Assembly: GCA_018398765.1 (NCBI GenBank) | Contig: JAHBMJ010004996.1 | Span: forward strand, 1 to 64,000 | Source: Chromera velia | Taxonomy: Eukaryota > Sar > Chromeraceae | Length of the DNA stretch: 64,000 bases | Direction: 5' to 3' | In this document: one piece after another, positions 47,401 through 62,400 of the stretch | How positions within the stretch are numbered: position 1 is the first letter of the stretch | Layout: each line of letters begins with the position of its first letter | The notes under the pieces: generated by a model | What the model saw: the letters and a program-made list of their open reading frames with translations, nothing else | Databases searched by the model: none | What the model was told of the DNA's origin: nothing | Made by a program: the position numbers and the translations under genes

Positions 47401-50400
47401 CCGATACGAGGGGAGGAGGTCGACCTGCAATGCAAGCACACAGGAATTAAGGCAATTCATTAGGCATGTGGGTTTGCGTGCACTGATCGAATGTGGGCAT
47501 CTATGTGTAGCTATGTGCCTACAAAAGAGAATGAGAGAGGGCAGGAGGATCGTCTGTGGACACAATGAATGGACTTAAAGCAATTAAGGAGCTCTCCCTG
47601 ATCGATGCTCCAGGGCAAAAACAGATTTTTTCTTTCAATCAGCGCCGATGGGATGTGTAGGAGTGCAAACTCAATTCATCGGACAGAGAGAGGTGGACTA
47701 CTCATGCTCTGTGTTCCCCACCGTGTGTCTCATTGTGACATCCATGATCGCTTTGGCCAATGCGACCGGAGAAGTGTCCCCCGAGATACCCTTCTGTGGA
47801 ACCGCAAAAAGATCCGAAAAGATCTGCGCGCAAAGTCTGGTAGTGCCAAAGACTGAGGGTGGACCGAACGGGGGGGCCGAGTTGTTGAGTTGTCCTTTTT
47901 TGCTGTTGCTGCTGCTGCTGCAGGCCCCGTGTTGCGCCGACAGCGAAAACTCTCGAAGGAATGCGTTGAGAGTCCCTATGATGGGATGGGTCAGGTGGGT
48001 TGCAGCTCTAGGCATTGCGTTGCCGTACAGCAGGTGGGTCACGTTTGTGCTGATGATGTTCTGCAAAGACACAGGCAGGGAAGAAAGGCGGTCTCTGATT
48101 CGCGGATGAAAATACACACGAACGGAAATACCCGAAGGAATGGCAGACGACATGCACACGTAGACAGGCAGATTTCACACAAAAACCTCATGGCAGAATG
48201 GAAAGAAGAAGAGGCAGGGACAGGGAGACACCGATTCTAAGCATGCGCAAACATTTTACAAAAGGGGTCTTTGGGGGGGGGCAGGGGGGAAGAGGGGACA
48301 CCAAGAGCAAGACAAGAAGAGACAACGAAGAGCTCGTATGAGAATTGTGGATTGAGAAGAGAGGGGAAGGATGGACAGACAAACAGACCACTCAGAAGCT
48401 CTAAAGAAACATACTTCCATGCATTATCTCCCCTTGTATGCTTACTTTGATGTCGCTCTCTTCCGGCTCGTGCAGCACAAGGCCCTGACATCTTCCAAGC
48501 AGTCGCTGAATGGCGGGGCTGTCTGGGAAGAAACCTCCGAGCCCTCCACCAAGCCTCGAAGAAGGCCCGAACTCTGACTCTCTCCGGAGAATTCCTGTCA
48601 TCAAGTTGCTAAGGCTCTCACCGTTGCACCTTCCTTGTTCCTCTTCCAAAACGCCCTCTTCACCGTCCTCCCCAACCCCCTCCCCTCCACGCCTGTGAAT
48701 CCACCTGAACGGGTCGTCTGTTGCTCTGCCTTTTCCACATCTCTCTGCTTCCTTTCTCGTCAGCGACAGTGACATGCGGGAGCTGCATGGGAAATTTCCG
48801 TCAACTTCCGAACGCATGCACGGGACGCTATTGACGGAGGGGAGGCGGAGAATGGCACAGAAGCTTGCGCCCTTCAGGTTGACCACTTGGGGATCGCTCT
48901 CGTAGGAGCCTCCTGGGAGATGAGATGGGGCGAGCGGAAGCAACAGAGGGGGCCGTGCGGCACACGCTCCAGGAGCAAAGTGTTCCTGTACGCCGAAGCT
49001 TCGAGGTGGCGCCTCGTAGGGTGAAAGATCCCGGAGGTCCGAGCGTACCGCATGGGACGGTAACGGCGCTCCCATCATCTCGGAATCCTCAAACAACGCC
49101 CGAACGCTTTCTTGTGCGAACACAGGCGCGCAGTGGAGGTCATCAAGGATAATCACGTGCTGACTTCTGAGAAAGGAAGAATACGAGGAGCGACCAGTAC
49201 GGAGCATTTGAGAAGGCACGGCACTCTCCACATCTCCCGGACGCTGCCCCTGTGAACATGCAAAAAAGTTCGCTGTCAGCTGCCGAGGTACCACCTGTAC
49301 CCAGGGGCTCTTTTCTACCTGTCGCCTTCCCTTTGCGCCTGCTTGAGACTGGGTCTGGGATGCTGGAGCAACGCCCGCACTTTCTCTTCCCCCCGGGCCC
49401 TTTGAGAAGAAGGCGGCGGAACCGCCATCTGCAAATACACGAGAGACTTCGGGAGGGACCCGGAAGTATCGCAGCCATTGTGGAGGTGCCAGGCTGCCTG
49501 TTGCCTCACATTCGGCATCCTCCTGCGTCCCCTGCTGCTGTTGCTGTGGAGAACGGCCCTCACCCATGAGTTGTGCGATAAGGGAACTTTTTCCAGAAGC
49601 TGGAGGGCCGAGCAGTGACACCGAGACCCCAGCTGTGGCGAGGCGAATAAAATGGGACTGGACACGGCGGGCGTATGCAGATGGTACGAATGTGTAGGAG
49701 GTGTCCTTCACCGACAATGACGTGACCTCCGGGTCCTCAAGGTCTCTGCAATACAATTAAGTGAGTGGCCATCCATTCATCGACCAAAACACCATCCCAT
49801 GGAGTAGTACACCGATTTTTGGGAGAGTCCGTGAAGGCAGCAAAGACATCTTCCGACGCTTTCGGCAATTTGGAGAGCCCAGCATGATAGTCAAGCGCGA
49901 GACAAGCTGTCCGGACAGCAGAAGGAAGCTTTGCCATGCAGTCACTGTGAATGAAGATAGATATGTGATCTATCTGCTTTCTTTCTGGGCACAAACAATC
50001 ATGCAGGAATGAATCGTCTCTGAATGAATGAAGTGGCATCACACAAGGGGAGAAGACGGACGTCGGATGACAACATACGGTAGAGGAGAGAAAGGGATGA
50101 GGACGAAAAACCATGCAACTGACGGATGTGGAAGCAGATCCCATAGATCGTCGGAGATCACCAGACCAAAAATGGATTCTGCGGCAGACAATCCTGAGCC
50201 TCCCCCCCCGACACTTTCGGAGTCCAGCTGGAGCGGATGTGCCGGAATGATTAGAGACAGTAGGGCTCTGAGGAATTGTTCCACTGCTCTCAGTCGTTCC
50301 TTTCGGAGAACTCCGGCCAGAGACGCTGTCAGAGAATACAGAAAAAGATTCGTTGCTTGACTCTCTTCTAAGTCCAACATTTCTGGCAGCTCAAAATGTC

Positions 50401-53400
50401 GGGAGACGTCCGCTTCGGCCAGACCACCAGCCGCGAGCGTTGTCGACTGTTTGGCAATCGTCATGGCCTTTGAGATGTACCCCTGTGCCGAGGGTGCCGC
50501 CGGGGAGGAGGGAGATTGCCCCCCCGAGTTCCTTCCGGTGCCTGCTTGATGGTTGGAATTGTTGTCGAAAAGCCCCAAAAGATGGGCTGCGTGCGAGGCT
50601 GCCCTGGCTTTTCTCCGAAGTGCTTCCCTCGATTGCGACAGCTGTGTTGACCTGTCAAAGCCCAGAAGTGCTTCCTGTCCCCTTTCGCCTTTTTCTGGGT
50701 CTGTCTCGTGAAATTCTCCCTTTCTTTTCTTCTTCTGAAGAGCACCCAGCTGTGCAGCAAGGCGTGTACTCACTTCTCCCTCAGTCGCGACCTTCCGCAC
50801 GCTCTTGCCTCCCGACACCCTCTGGATATTCGAAATGCTCAGAGACTCAGGGTGACGATACTGCAGCGCAGGGTGGCAAAAGCGCAAAACACCAATTCAT
50901 GCCTGCTTCAGGAAATGCAAACAAAAACGATACAACATGGAAGATGCAAACGAGATTGGGATACCAAAAACTCAAATTTCTTGTACATTTCTCTTCCCCA
51001 GTCTTTCTTCCTCTTCCACGCAATCCTTCTCTTGGCTGACTGACCCTTTTCGCATACTGATCAAGTACTGCGTCGAACGTTAGTCGCACCCGAGAGAACA
51101 GGAGCTGAGCTGACACAGGATGAATGAAGTGTTCGTCCTGAAGAACTTCGTCAACGTCACGAGCCCTGAGAAAGTCCTCGGCCGCCCTTGAAGAAGATGC
51201 AGAAGGCCTTTGGGATCGATCACGGGCCTCAGCTTTGAGATCATCCGACTGACTGAGTGTCTCTGGCACTACGCCGTCAAAGAGAAACGATCGGACATCC
51301 GTGAGCGTCAAATTTGAAGCGATATTAGAAGACGTTAAAGATTTGATCATGTGGCCTGTTTGTCCACGTGACGTCTCGCGCGACTGCCTCTCTGTCCCCT
51401 CACTTTGCTCATCCTCGTCTTGCCCTTCTCCTCCACCATCCGGGTCCTCCTCTTCTTCTTCGCTGTCTCCTGCAATTTCCTCCCACTTCTTCTTCTTCTG
51501 TCGGGTACTCTTTTCATCAACGCCAGCCGGGGCCGCCTCCGCACGCAACCGGATTCTCAGGTTGCTGAAGGAGCGGATGAGTGCCTTGACTCTCTTCGAC
51601 AAGCTCGCCGTCTGCACGGCTTGCAGGTAGCCCTCGTCCCCTCCCACAGGCACCTCTATTCGTCTGTCCCGAGCTCGGAGACCTTCCCTGTCTTCCGCCT
51701 CAGAGGGCACCAACTCCTGGAATTCCACCCGGGAAAGGAAAAGATGAAGCAGCGGGACAAAAACAAACGCAGTGAGACGCTGTATGGCAAAACTTGCACG
51801 CTCAGGCAAAAGCGCCACGAGGCCGTCTAACCAGGCAGCAGATTGCCGACGCCAGAAAGAAGGGCGGCCGACAAAACTGCAGATTCCAAAATCCGCCAGC
51901 ATGCGTGGGGAGAGGGAGCTTGCACACGCGGACTCGACGAGTAGCACGAGTTCTGTGTCATTCCTCTCCTCCTCGGGGACTTGAATGCTTGAGCCCCGAG
52001 CTGCCTCTAGAGGCGCCTTTCTCCTCTGTTGAGACGCGAGAGTCCCCACTGCGTCACAACCAAGAGCGGACAATTCTCCGTCGACGACCACAAGAGCGTG
52101 CGGCGCTTTTGGATACGGACCGTCGGATGAAGTGCTTATCGGCTGCTCAAAGCTTGGTGCTGCCGTGAAGAATATTGAAGAGGCACGGCTCTTGTTGCTG
52201 CGTGTTGATTGCAGAGTGTCAATCAGACTTCGTCCTCTCTGCTTGAAGCTCTGCTGAGAGGTTGGCCAAGCAGCCACACCTTCGTCTTCATCGTCACCCT
52301 CTTCGCCAAACATCGCCAAATCGTCCTCTGTCTCCTCAGCTTCTGCAGCCATGCCCAGCAGCAATGCCGCCACTTCCACTTCGTCACGCGCACCAGCAAA
52401 CAAGCCCGTCATCGGAGCTCCAGGTGGCATGCTCGGTGAGTAGAGTCCGACAGGGAGCTGCAGATATGCAGGCAGGGAAACACAGGGAGCGTGTCAAATT
52501 GAAGTCTGTAACGTTTTGCACTCCGTGAAAACCCTGATGATACTGACGTACCTGCAAGTTGTGTAGTTTGCGCGTGGCGCTGCTGGTAAGGAGAGAGGAC
52601 GGAGTGAAGGGGACCCCCTCCGGTCCTGGTGCGTCCTTCTCGTGCCGTCCCCAGTGCTGCCAGAGAAGTTTTCTGTCCTCGAGGGCGCGATTTCCCTTCA
52701 CAAAGCGCCAATCTGCTCCAACGGGTCCTCTTGCCGGAGCATCCGCTGTACTGCTGGCAAGAGCTCTTGCTCTCTCTGACGCTGCGCGAGCCCCTTCGAG
52801 CGCCGTCTCGAGTGCCCCAGAGGAAAGGCGCCGAGCACACCAGTGGGCACATGAGGAGTTCTGGAGTACTGACAGGAGAATTCTGCAGAGGGGGGGAGGT
52901 GTGCCAGGAAAGGAAAATGAGAGAACAGGCATATGCAAAAACATCTTCTGATGATCAAATTTTGCAGAGAAATGCCAAGCAAAGCAGTCCAGTCAAAAAT
53001 CGAGTCCTTGATCAAAGTAGATTGGCCGACATAGTCGTCACACCGAAGAAAGCCGTAAGACAACACAGGAAGAAATGATGTTCTCACAGCGATAAGGCAC
53101 AACGTTGGAACACAACGACGAACCTCAACGAGGCTTGACTTATCTGGATGACCTGAAGCATTGTACTTCCCCATTTTTTGCCTCTGTTTTTTTTTTGACG
53201 TCTGTCTGTCTTTGTGGACTTTTCTTTTCTTCTCCCTTCAACCTGCACTGACCTCACAGCAGACGTCTTTCCGGTACCAGGCGCCCCCAGCACGATGCAT
53301 CCACCGCGGGGCCTGATGAAGGCAGACGACTCCGCGAGCCTTTCTGGGTGGACCCACGTGAGTAAACTGCGCTCAAGGGAACACAAGGGAGGTCAGAGAC

Positions 53401-56400
53401 ACAGGGACGAAGAAAACACAAGGTGATGGGCGGCGGGCATGAAGAAAGAGAAAAACAATGACATGGCAAAGATGCATGCAGACGCTTTCCCGTTGTTCTG
53501 CGTGGAGGGAAGCCTCAGTCAATCTTTTAAGGAGGCTGGCCTGCTAGGAAGATCGAAATAAGGGGAAACGCGGGGGGAGGGAGTGAGATGGGTAAAGAGA
53601 ATTAAGGCAAGTGAGATGCGCTCACTCAGTCTGACTCACCGATTGGCGGCTTCCTTGAGCGCCTCACACGGTCTGAGTCCTTCTTGTGCACAGGCTGCTA
53701 GAATAAGGCTTTCGCGCTTTTCGTTCTCATCCTTTTGGTCTGTTTCCTCGGATCGTCCTGCTGATTGTCTATCCGATCGACGGGGAGGCGTCTCTCCTGC
53801 TGATAGGCCGAAGTGGAAAAATTTTTCTGCGGAAGCGCTGGGCGCAGTGCGAGCGTGGAGAGCAGCCTGCATGCATATCGGTGTATGAAAGCACATCGAT
53901 ACGTAGACCCAGAGACTTACGAACAACAGGAGAGAGGGACAGGGAAAGGAAAATTTGACTTTTGGAGGTAAACGGTCCAGCAGAGAAAGCTGCAGAGTAC
54001 AACATCCGTTCGATCAGGTGACAGATAGATTACTTGAGACGCCAAGAAATGAGAAAAGCCCAGATGCTTATGGTGGCAAAGATAGATAGATGCGGAGAGA
54101 TGGAGGGGCCTATGCAAATTCTGAAGTTCTTCATTGGTCTTCCAAATTTTCTCTGTGTCCTCTTTTTCTCTTGATCTCCATCTTTTTTCAGCCAGTGGAA
54201 TTTTTATTCCTGCCACCTGATCCAGGTGGTATAAACATGCCACCAAACAGATGGAAAATCTCTGACACCCACTTTAGAAAGATGCAAACACAATTCCACA
54301 GACTTACCCAAACTCTTTTCTCTGCGCGCCCACAGAAGACCACTGGACCATACAGGCTTCGAAGAGCTTCGATGGCCGCAAATCTGGACACCCGGAAAAG
54401 TAACGACTCCATTTCGGCTTCGGAGGATTCAGCCGCCTCAGAGAGTCCATTTTTTCTCTCTCGGTCGTATTCTGATGCGATACAACTGGCGGCTGTGAGA
54501 CAAAACGCCTTCAAATGGACAGACGACCGCACGTATCCCCTTCCATCTCCTTGTCCATCGGTTGCTTCCTCTGAACTGAACAGGAAAGCAGAAATGCGGC
54601 TGGAAATTGCTCTTGCTGTTTCACGGGCAGTTCGCGTGAGTGAGAGGAGCCCCTCTTCCACGGCTTGAAACTCCATCCGGCCAGCCAGGGCAGAGTCAAC
54701 GGATCCAGCAGAGGACCTCATCGACTCTCTTCTGTGCTCGGAAAGGCGTCCTGAAAGAGACGTATCAATATCCGATAAGCCTCCCGTCGGACTCTCCCCT
54801 TCTTCCACGCTTCTGGACTCATTCAGACGTTTTGAATCGGTGCTTTCAATCTCCTCCGCACCTTCCGAGTCAACCTCCTGTTCTTTGAGCGCTCCAGACA
54901 AGGGACTGCCCTCCTCCGATGCCTCGCTCCCACTTCCTGACTCTAGCAGGTCTCTTGAGGGGACTCCCGTAGCAAAATTTCGGCGAATGAGGGTCAATGA
55001 GTGATGGTAGAGAAGCGTGAACAGCTCGGTTTGCACCATGGGCAGCCTCAGAAGTCGAGAAGGACACAGAGCACCCCCGTCCGATGCCGACCTCCACGCA
55101 CAGGCGAGAACAAGAGCTGAGTGACGACAATCAGTCACGGACATCCAAGGAATTCCATCATTCACCTGGCCCTTTCCCTCTGTGAGAATGTAAGACTCCG
55201 CAAGAGTTTCCAAAGGGGGGTGCACCACAGCGACGGGACGGCAGACTCCCAGAAGATGGGACGGGAGGCGGGATGCGGCACTCACCCTGACTCCACCCAT
55301 TGCCCCCCGGAGCAGCGAGTCACTCTGAAACGAGACCAGACTCCCCACGGTTAATGGGACTGCCTTGCCAAAAGAAGTGATCCAATGGAGGGCCTCGACC
55401 GGGCACACAGCCGGAAATGAAGGAAGGAGAACGGGAGGTATGTGCTTCAGCCGCTGCTCTCTCGTGCGGCTGACGGCAAATGTCGAGAGGGGTACAGCTG
55501 GAGGCCCCCCGCGCTGCCCTGCTGATCCTTCCACCTTCTCTTGGTGAGGAACCTCAGGTACCCCCACCTCACCGGCAGCGGCAAAGAAGAGATGCAGCTC
55601 GGTCCTGCATGCATGCACACAACAAACAAGCAAATAAGAAGTCTGACGACAAAAAAAAAGTGAGGTATCAAGCACTTTCGACGAAGCAATCAGGAGGAGC
55701 AACAAAGGGGACACACCCAAAACACAACGTGCAATCCACAGAAACTGGAAGCATCACTAGCAAAGTGAAGAAGATTCCAATTCGCCGAAAGCTTCAAGAG
55801 AAGATTCTTTATTTATTTCTCCCTTTTTCTTTTCTCTTCCGCTTTCTGCCTCGCTCTCTCGTTCTCTCGCCCGCACCCTCTCAAAAAGGTCAGGTATGTA
55901 ATAAAGAAACAGAAAAAGGAAAGTAGGGAGAAAGAAGCATTCAAAGAAAGCGATTCAGGAAGGAGAGAGGAATCGACTCGCGCAAAGAGCCAGACAGAAA
56001 GGCGAATGAGAGGAAGACAACGAGGGATCTGGGTAAAGACAAAGAGACAGACGGCAGCTTGACATCTACACATACCCCTCCCTCTCCAGCGACGGCACAT
56101 GCACATTCAGTCAACAGCTTTTTTTGTGAATCCACTGACCCCAGAATGTTCAGAAGGCCTGCGGGAACAGTGGAACGAATCCGAAAATTTACCCATGCTC
56201 CCTGTGAGAGTTCCGAATAAAGGCTCTCCAGCACCTCCTCCGCAACAGAGTCCCCTCTCACCTCCACTGTCCGGAGATCCAACCCCAGCGAGGAAGCATA
56301 CCAGCAGAGTGAGGCATCCTGGAAAGATGCTGTGCCATCCACACCGCCAGCTGGAAGGAGCGCAGCCTCATCTCTCCGTGCAAGAGCCCTAGTGAGGCAA

Positions 56401-59400
56401 AAAAAGGATCTCTGCATCTCGGGAGAAAGAGGGCAACCCTCGACGTCTGGCGGCACATAGGCCCCCCCGTGGGAGACGACTGTGGTTCCGTGGTTGATCA
56501 GGTATTCCTCCGAATCGACCTTGTAGTAATGACGCATCAGAGTCGCCCATGCGAATGCGTCCAGGGTCTCTACCCGCGCGCGTGCGAGACATGCGACAGC
56601 ATCCCTCCAGAAGAGAAAACGTTGGAGGAGCGAGATCGCATGAAGCCTTCGAGTGTCTTTGCTGTCTTTCTGCAGAAAGTCAAAAGGAGTCAGTCAAGAA
56701 AAAACAGAGAATTAAGCGGACAGAATCACAACACTTCATCCTTTACGAATTCTTGTGCCTACATGTTGTTCTGTGCCGATGCATGACACCATTCAAGAAA
56801 ACATTCCAAACGAACTCGTATCTGAGCTCCAAAGCCACAGACGGGATGCTGCGCATGGCTGCCTGCAACATACGATTGGACTGAAATGCTGGGGAAAAAC
56901 CTACGGTGGCTTCATCCGAACTTTTTAGCCGTGCAAGGGTCAGCGTCGCTTGCTCCACCATGCTCATGCGCGAGGACGATTTCCTGCTCGGACTGTTGTG
57001 TAACCGTTCTCCATCCATTGAGCCCAATGTATCTGTTGACCGAGCTAAGATCCCCTCGGATCCGCCCTGACTCTGAGGCTGCAGAGGCGCGGCTGCCGAC
57101 TGAGTGATGCGGGCTCCGGAAATGGCAACGCTGCAGGCAGAGACTGCGGCTGCGAACTCCTGCACGAGTTCTGCCTGGCCTCCGATAGTTGAAAGCTCTC
57201 CTGAAAAGATTCGGGACTCGATAGAGGCAGTTGAATGCACATCGGCAGCTGCTTGCCTGCAACGACATACGAGCACCTGGATCGACACGGATACATACAC
57301 ACACACGAAGAGGGCGAGGGTGCCGGGAGGGGGTCAAAGCCCTAGGGCTGGAAGACGAAATAGTAGAGATCTTCTGTATCCATACATACATCAGGCAGAC
57401 ATTCAAAAGCCTTTTTGGCATTCCTGGAGACTGTGTTCTCCTCTCCGCCCCTGCAGCTGTGTCTGCTCTGCTGGCTGATTCACTCACTCACTCACTCTCT
57501 CACTCACCTACCTGGCTTGAAGGCAGAAGGGCCCTTCGAGCACAAAACCAGCCGCCTCTCCAGAAAATTCCTGCAAAGAGTTTCCACGGACGCACAAGTT
57601 GGTGATCCAATACGTAAAACTCTCGACACAACTGACCTACACTTTCGAGCTTGCCGTGCCTGTGCATCCTCGACAGCTCCGTTTCCTTCCTTGGCTTTGA
57701 AACAAGAAAAACCAGATGGCTGAATGAATGAGAACACTGTGGCTCTCTCCCTCAGTGCCAAGCACTTACACCCCCTGGCTGCCGTCCAACCATCCCCCCC
57801 TTGACCTACCCGGATCGCCACGCGAATGGAGTCACGGACCGACACTCGAATCTGCATGCACTCTCTCATGAACATCGATCAATTACGCGTTTCGGAGCCA
57901 AACACTTTTCTCCGTGGCTTCCTGACATTCTTTGCGTCTTTCATACACACTTGGAAAGGGAATCGAAAAAGTCGCTCTCTTCGGTCGCATGCAAGTTTTG
58001 TTCAGTTCGATCAAGGATGTGAGATCGTCAATCTGAACGAAACGCCAGAGACAAAATGTCGTTCAGAAATCTGAGTACGATAGAGGGGAAGCAAATGGAC
58101 CTTTTGTATGCGCAGGCCAGATCAAACCAAGTTCTGTCTATCTTCCAGGCATGTCCCTTCTTTCTGATCTTTACAGAATGAAAAAAACAAGAATGCCTCG
58201 ATTGGTGGGAAGAAGCAGCTCTCGTTCACTAAATGGTCGACCGACCGACCGCAGCGAAAAGGATTTCGATCAAAGCCTCAGGTGAACAGTTCACAGACAC
58301 GGGCTCGGGGAAGGCCACGAATTCGCACGGCCGTCCGATGAAGCCCCTGCATGCAGAGAAGGGCGGAAGGAAGAGTCAGGAGACGCACATGCATGCCTTA
58401 ATTGTGTGCATGGATCAAGCTCATCATCCACACGCAGTTGTTGCAAATTCCCTTGAACAGATGCTTGTTCTAATTTGCAATCCTCTGGGTGCGTCTGCTC
58501 TTTGATTCTGCTTTGAAGCCGCAGAGCTTCCTACAAGCTCGGATGTCCTCTAGGTACACGGGGCTACCAAAGTGCTCACACGGCAGCAATTCGTTCATCA
58601 AACACAAAAACACACGACAGCAACAGAACAAAGGCTGAAGATGAAAGAAAGGCGGTCCGGTGTACGTTTTGAAATTGAGCACAGAGAGAAACAAAGGAGG
58701 ACAGAAACATCTTCAAACAAAGAGGCAAATGACAAAAAGGGAGCAACTGACGTGATAAATCCGCAAGGGCTCCTGATCTCGCGTTGGTCTCTTCGCTCTT
58801 TCTCTGCACCACTGGCTCTCTCACCATGAACAGCCCTCCTTCCTGCGGGCTGCTCATTCAGTCCAGCTCCACCCGGAGGTCGGCCGTCGCTCTTCGCCAG
58901 TTTAGTACAGAACGTGACAATTCCAGGGAAACATTTCGTGATCTCTGGTAGACAAAGAGCTGTACGGTAGACCTCCAAAATCTCTGTGGTTGTCGTGATG
59001 GCAGCAGAGCTTGGTGTGGGGAGGACACCGTGTAGGTCGCGTTGCTGCCTCACCATCGACTTGCGCTTGTTTCCGAGACTCCCCATTTGTGCTTTGCCCT
59101 CCCCACTTTCCTTTGGGTCTTTCTGACTTGCCCGCACATCCTCTTCCTGAACCTCGATGGTGACGGTTTCTGTCTCCCCTTCAGTCGCTCGTCCTGTTCG
59201 ACCAATCAAGGAGAGAACCTCGAAGTCCGTCAGACGGCACATCGCAGGAACGCACTCCCGACGCATTTGAAGAACCCAGCGTACCCCGGACCAGGAAGCG
59301 TCTAGTGAGGCTCTCCAGTCCCGAACGGCCTCGAAGATTCCCGCTGTCTCTACAAGACACACAATGTCGGTGGCAGGACGCAGCATTGGACTCAGTCTTC

Positions 59401-62400
59401 TGTTCCATATCCTGTTCGCGTGTTTCCGAAACTGAGCGATCTCCTGCCCGAGAACCCCCCGAAGATTTCGCTTACAGAAGAGGGCCCTCATGGCAATCCA
59501 CATCTTTTGGCCCTCCCAGACGTTTTCAATCAACCCAACGGCTTCCCGGATCTTGTGCTCATACCGGAGGAGGTCTTGGAAGTGCACATCTGCAACAGGC
59601 CATGACGCGAGTCTCCGAATCTCGCTGATTTGATTGCACAGTTCGGACTCTAACAACTGGAGGGGGACAACAACCGCCCATTCGCGACCGTACAAAGATC
59701 CAAGGTTGGGAATCATTTCGATGTCTTCATCCTCGGAGTCATCACCGTCGACAGTCTCTTCAGCCAAAAGTTCGGCTGCCGCGGGGTCTCCTATGGCCTT
59801 TGCGACCCCTGGCCGTGCCGTCGGGACACGGACTCTATAGGAGATGAAGTGGGGGTCGAGTGCCTCCCTTTCGCTGTCCATATTACGCAGAACTGATGGA
59901 GGAAACCCGGCAAGTTCCGCAAGAGAGGAAAGCGGTGCATTTTCCCGATTGTCACCGTAAAGCTCTACAAGCGGTGCCGTGAGGTGTTTGATCTGTAGAG
60001 AGTAGACAAGGAGCGCTTGTCTTGACCAGGCATTTTTCAGACGCACCAACTGTGCCTCTATGATACTCTCCTTCGTGGCCCTTTCCGAAATTTCCTCGAA
60101 TGCCGAAAGTTTCGCGCGGAGAGGATACTTCTCCAACAGGGCATTCAGAGAAGCGTCGGTGTTATCTGAAATCGTCAGAGGCCCCGACAGCCCCAACGCT
60201 GCACCCGCCTCCCTCCAATGCCTAGGTCGCAAAGCTGAGTTGCGGAGACAGCGCACGATTGGCATGAGATCTTGAAGCTCGGCAATCTCCACGCTCAGCT
60301 GTGCGTGGACATGTCTCGAGCGGGTTTTTCCGACTGGAAGAGTTTGCAACGACTGAAGCTCTCCGGTCAATCTGGGTTCAAGACTTCTCAGCTGATCGGA
60401 GAAGTCTGAAATCTTCTTCACATATTCTTCAGCAACAATGTTGCCAAACTCGTAGTAGAGCATCTCATCTTTGAACGTGAGTGCATCCACTGCCAGTTGC
60501 CAGAGATCGATCATGATTTTGACCGCCGTTCTCTGTTCCTTCAAAGCAGGAATCTCAGTGGGTGGGATCCCGAACATTCCCTCGTGCTTTGCGTGCTTGG
60601 CAGCAAGCCGGGAGGACTCTGTGACGTCCGAGAGAACCTGACAAGCGAACTTGTGTGCGTCTGCAGCACGATTGAGAGAAGTCCAAGAGAGAATTTCTTC
60701 GACAGCATCCGCATTGGCTCTCACCCCCTCGAGCAGCATCTCTCTCTGCCTGTGCAACTGAGGCAGGTGCGCCGCTTCAAGTCTTTGTTCGAAGTGCACG
60801 TGCCACTGGACTGCACACTCAAAGAGTACCTCTCGCCGATTGGTGCATCGGAAAACAAGGTCCATGATCGGCCCCTTCGTTTCATGACCGAACCTCTGAA
60901 GGACCATATACACGTTTTCAATCTTCTGAAGATCGAAAGCAGTTTTCCTTAAAAATGTATCCATCGAACCTGCCGCCTGCTGAGTTGCGTACAATTCGTC
61001 TAGTGTTTTAGGAGACATGTCAATATCCTTCATCTTCTTGTCAGTCGCAGCGAGAAACGATCGTGCGCACCGAGCCGCCAACCTCATCACACCTCCGAGG
61101 GCCTTCTGCTTGCCCATGTAGCACAGCGCTATCAGGCCTTCTCGGAGTTGCCGGCAGTCAACCAGAAAAAATCCCATATGAACAAGCCAGGGAGATGGCA
61201 AGCTGGCAAATCCTGGAAACTCTGCCTGCCTTCTTTTCTTTCTTCCCCTGACGGCTCCGACTTGCGCTTTTGGATCTGAGAACGTACCCAGTTCCCTCTC
61301 CGCATCCTCAAAGAACTCAATGAGAGAAATGAGGGTTTCTAGAGGAGAGGCGTGGCTCTTGCTGATGCTCTCTCGAGAGGCACGTGATGAAGGAATTCCA
61401 CCGCCCTTTCTGGACCCTGCTTCTGATGCAGTGGGCGCAACCCCCCCTTTCTCCTTCTCTTTCTCTCCAGTAGATTTTCCGTCACCCCCATTTCCCTTCT
61501 CGTTCTCCCGCTCGATCGCAGCCAACAGCGAATTCAGCTCATCATCCAGCCGGACGTATCGGTGAATCAACTTCTGCCAAGGCTCCACGAGTACCTTCAT
61601 CAGAAAGTCAAATGAGGGCATGCATGCGGCTGCAGCTGCCTCCAATCTTTGCTCCCACTTCTGTACACATTCAGGGTACACAGCATCCACTGCTTTCAGG
61701 TGGCGATGCTCAAGGCCCGGGTGAGAATACAGTAGACAGTCTGCACGTTGGAATCTATAGGTGATTGCGACAATGTCGTTCATGTAGGCAGACAAAATGT
61801 CCTTGAACTTCTCCGGGTCTGAGGACAAGCGAACAGACCAATTTTCACAGGAGTAAAGAGTGGGCCCATTCCACTCTTTGCACGCTTTCTCCATTGTAAA
61901 CTCAAATGGGAAGAGGGACTCTCGGGCTCTGCCAAGAGACTCAAAACGTCTGTGCAGCTGAATGATCTTCTCGACTGCTGACGGAGACATTTGGTTGACA
62001 GCTGCTCTATGCCCCAAACCTAACGATGCAGCAACGTCAGTCGCAGCCCTTCGGAGCTCGTTCGTCGTACCCACAACTGATGATTCACCTCTATCTCCGT
62101 CCTCTTCCCGTGCTCCCCCTCCAACACCGTCCGTTCCTCGAGGCGCTGAAAAATTCGAAAAGAAGTTTCGTTCCTCATCCAGGTCTTCATCATAATCTGC
62201 CTCCCCGTGGTCCCCCTCCAGTGGACTGTTCAATTCAGATCTCTGTCCTGACACAAGAGGAATGAGAGCGTGTCTGGCGGACCAAGCAGTGAAAGCTCTT
62301 TGTGAGTCAATCACCGCGGTGGGCCATTTCAGGTCATTGGGAAGCTGGAAGAGGGCTGCAGCAGACTCCGAGTAGAGGTTCTCTTTTTTCAGGTCTGCAA

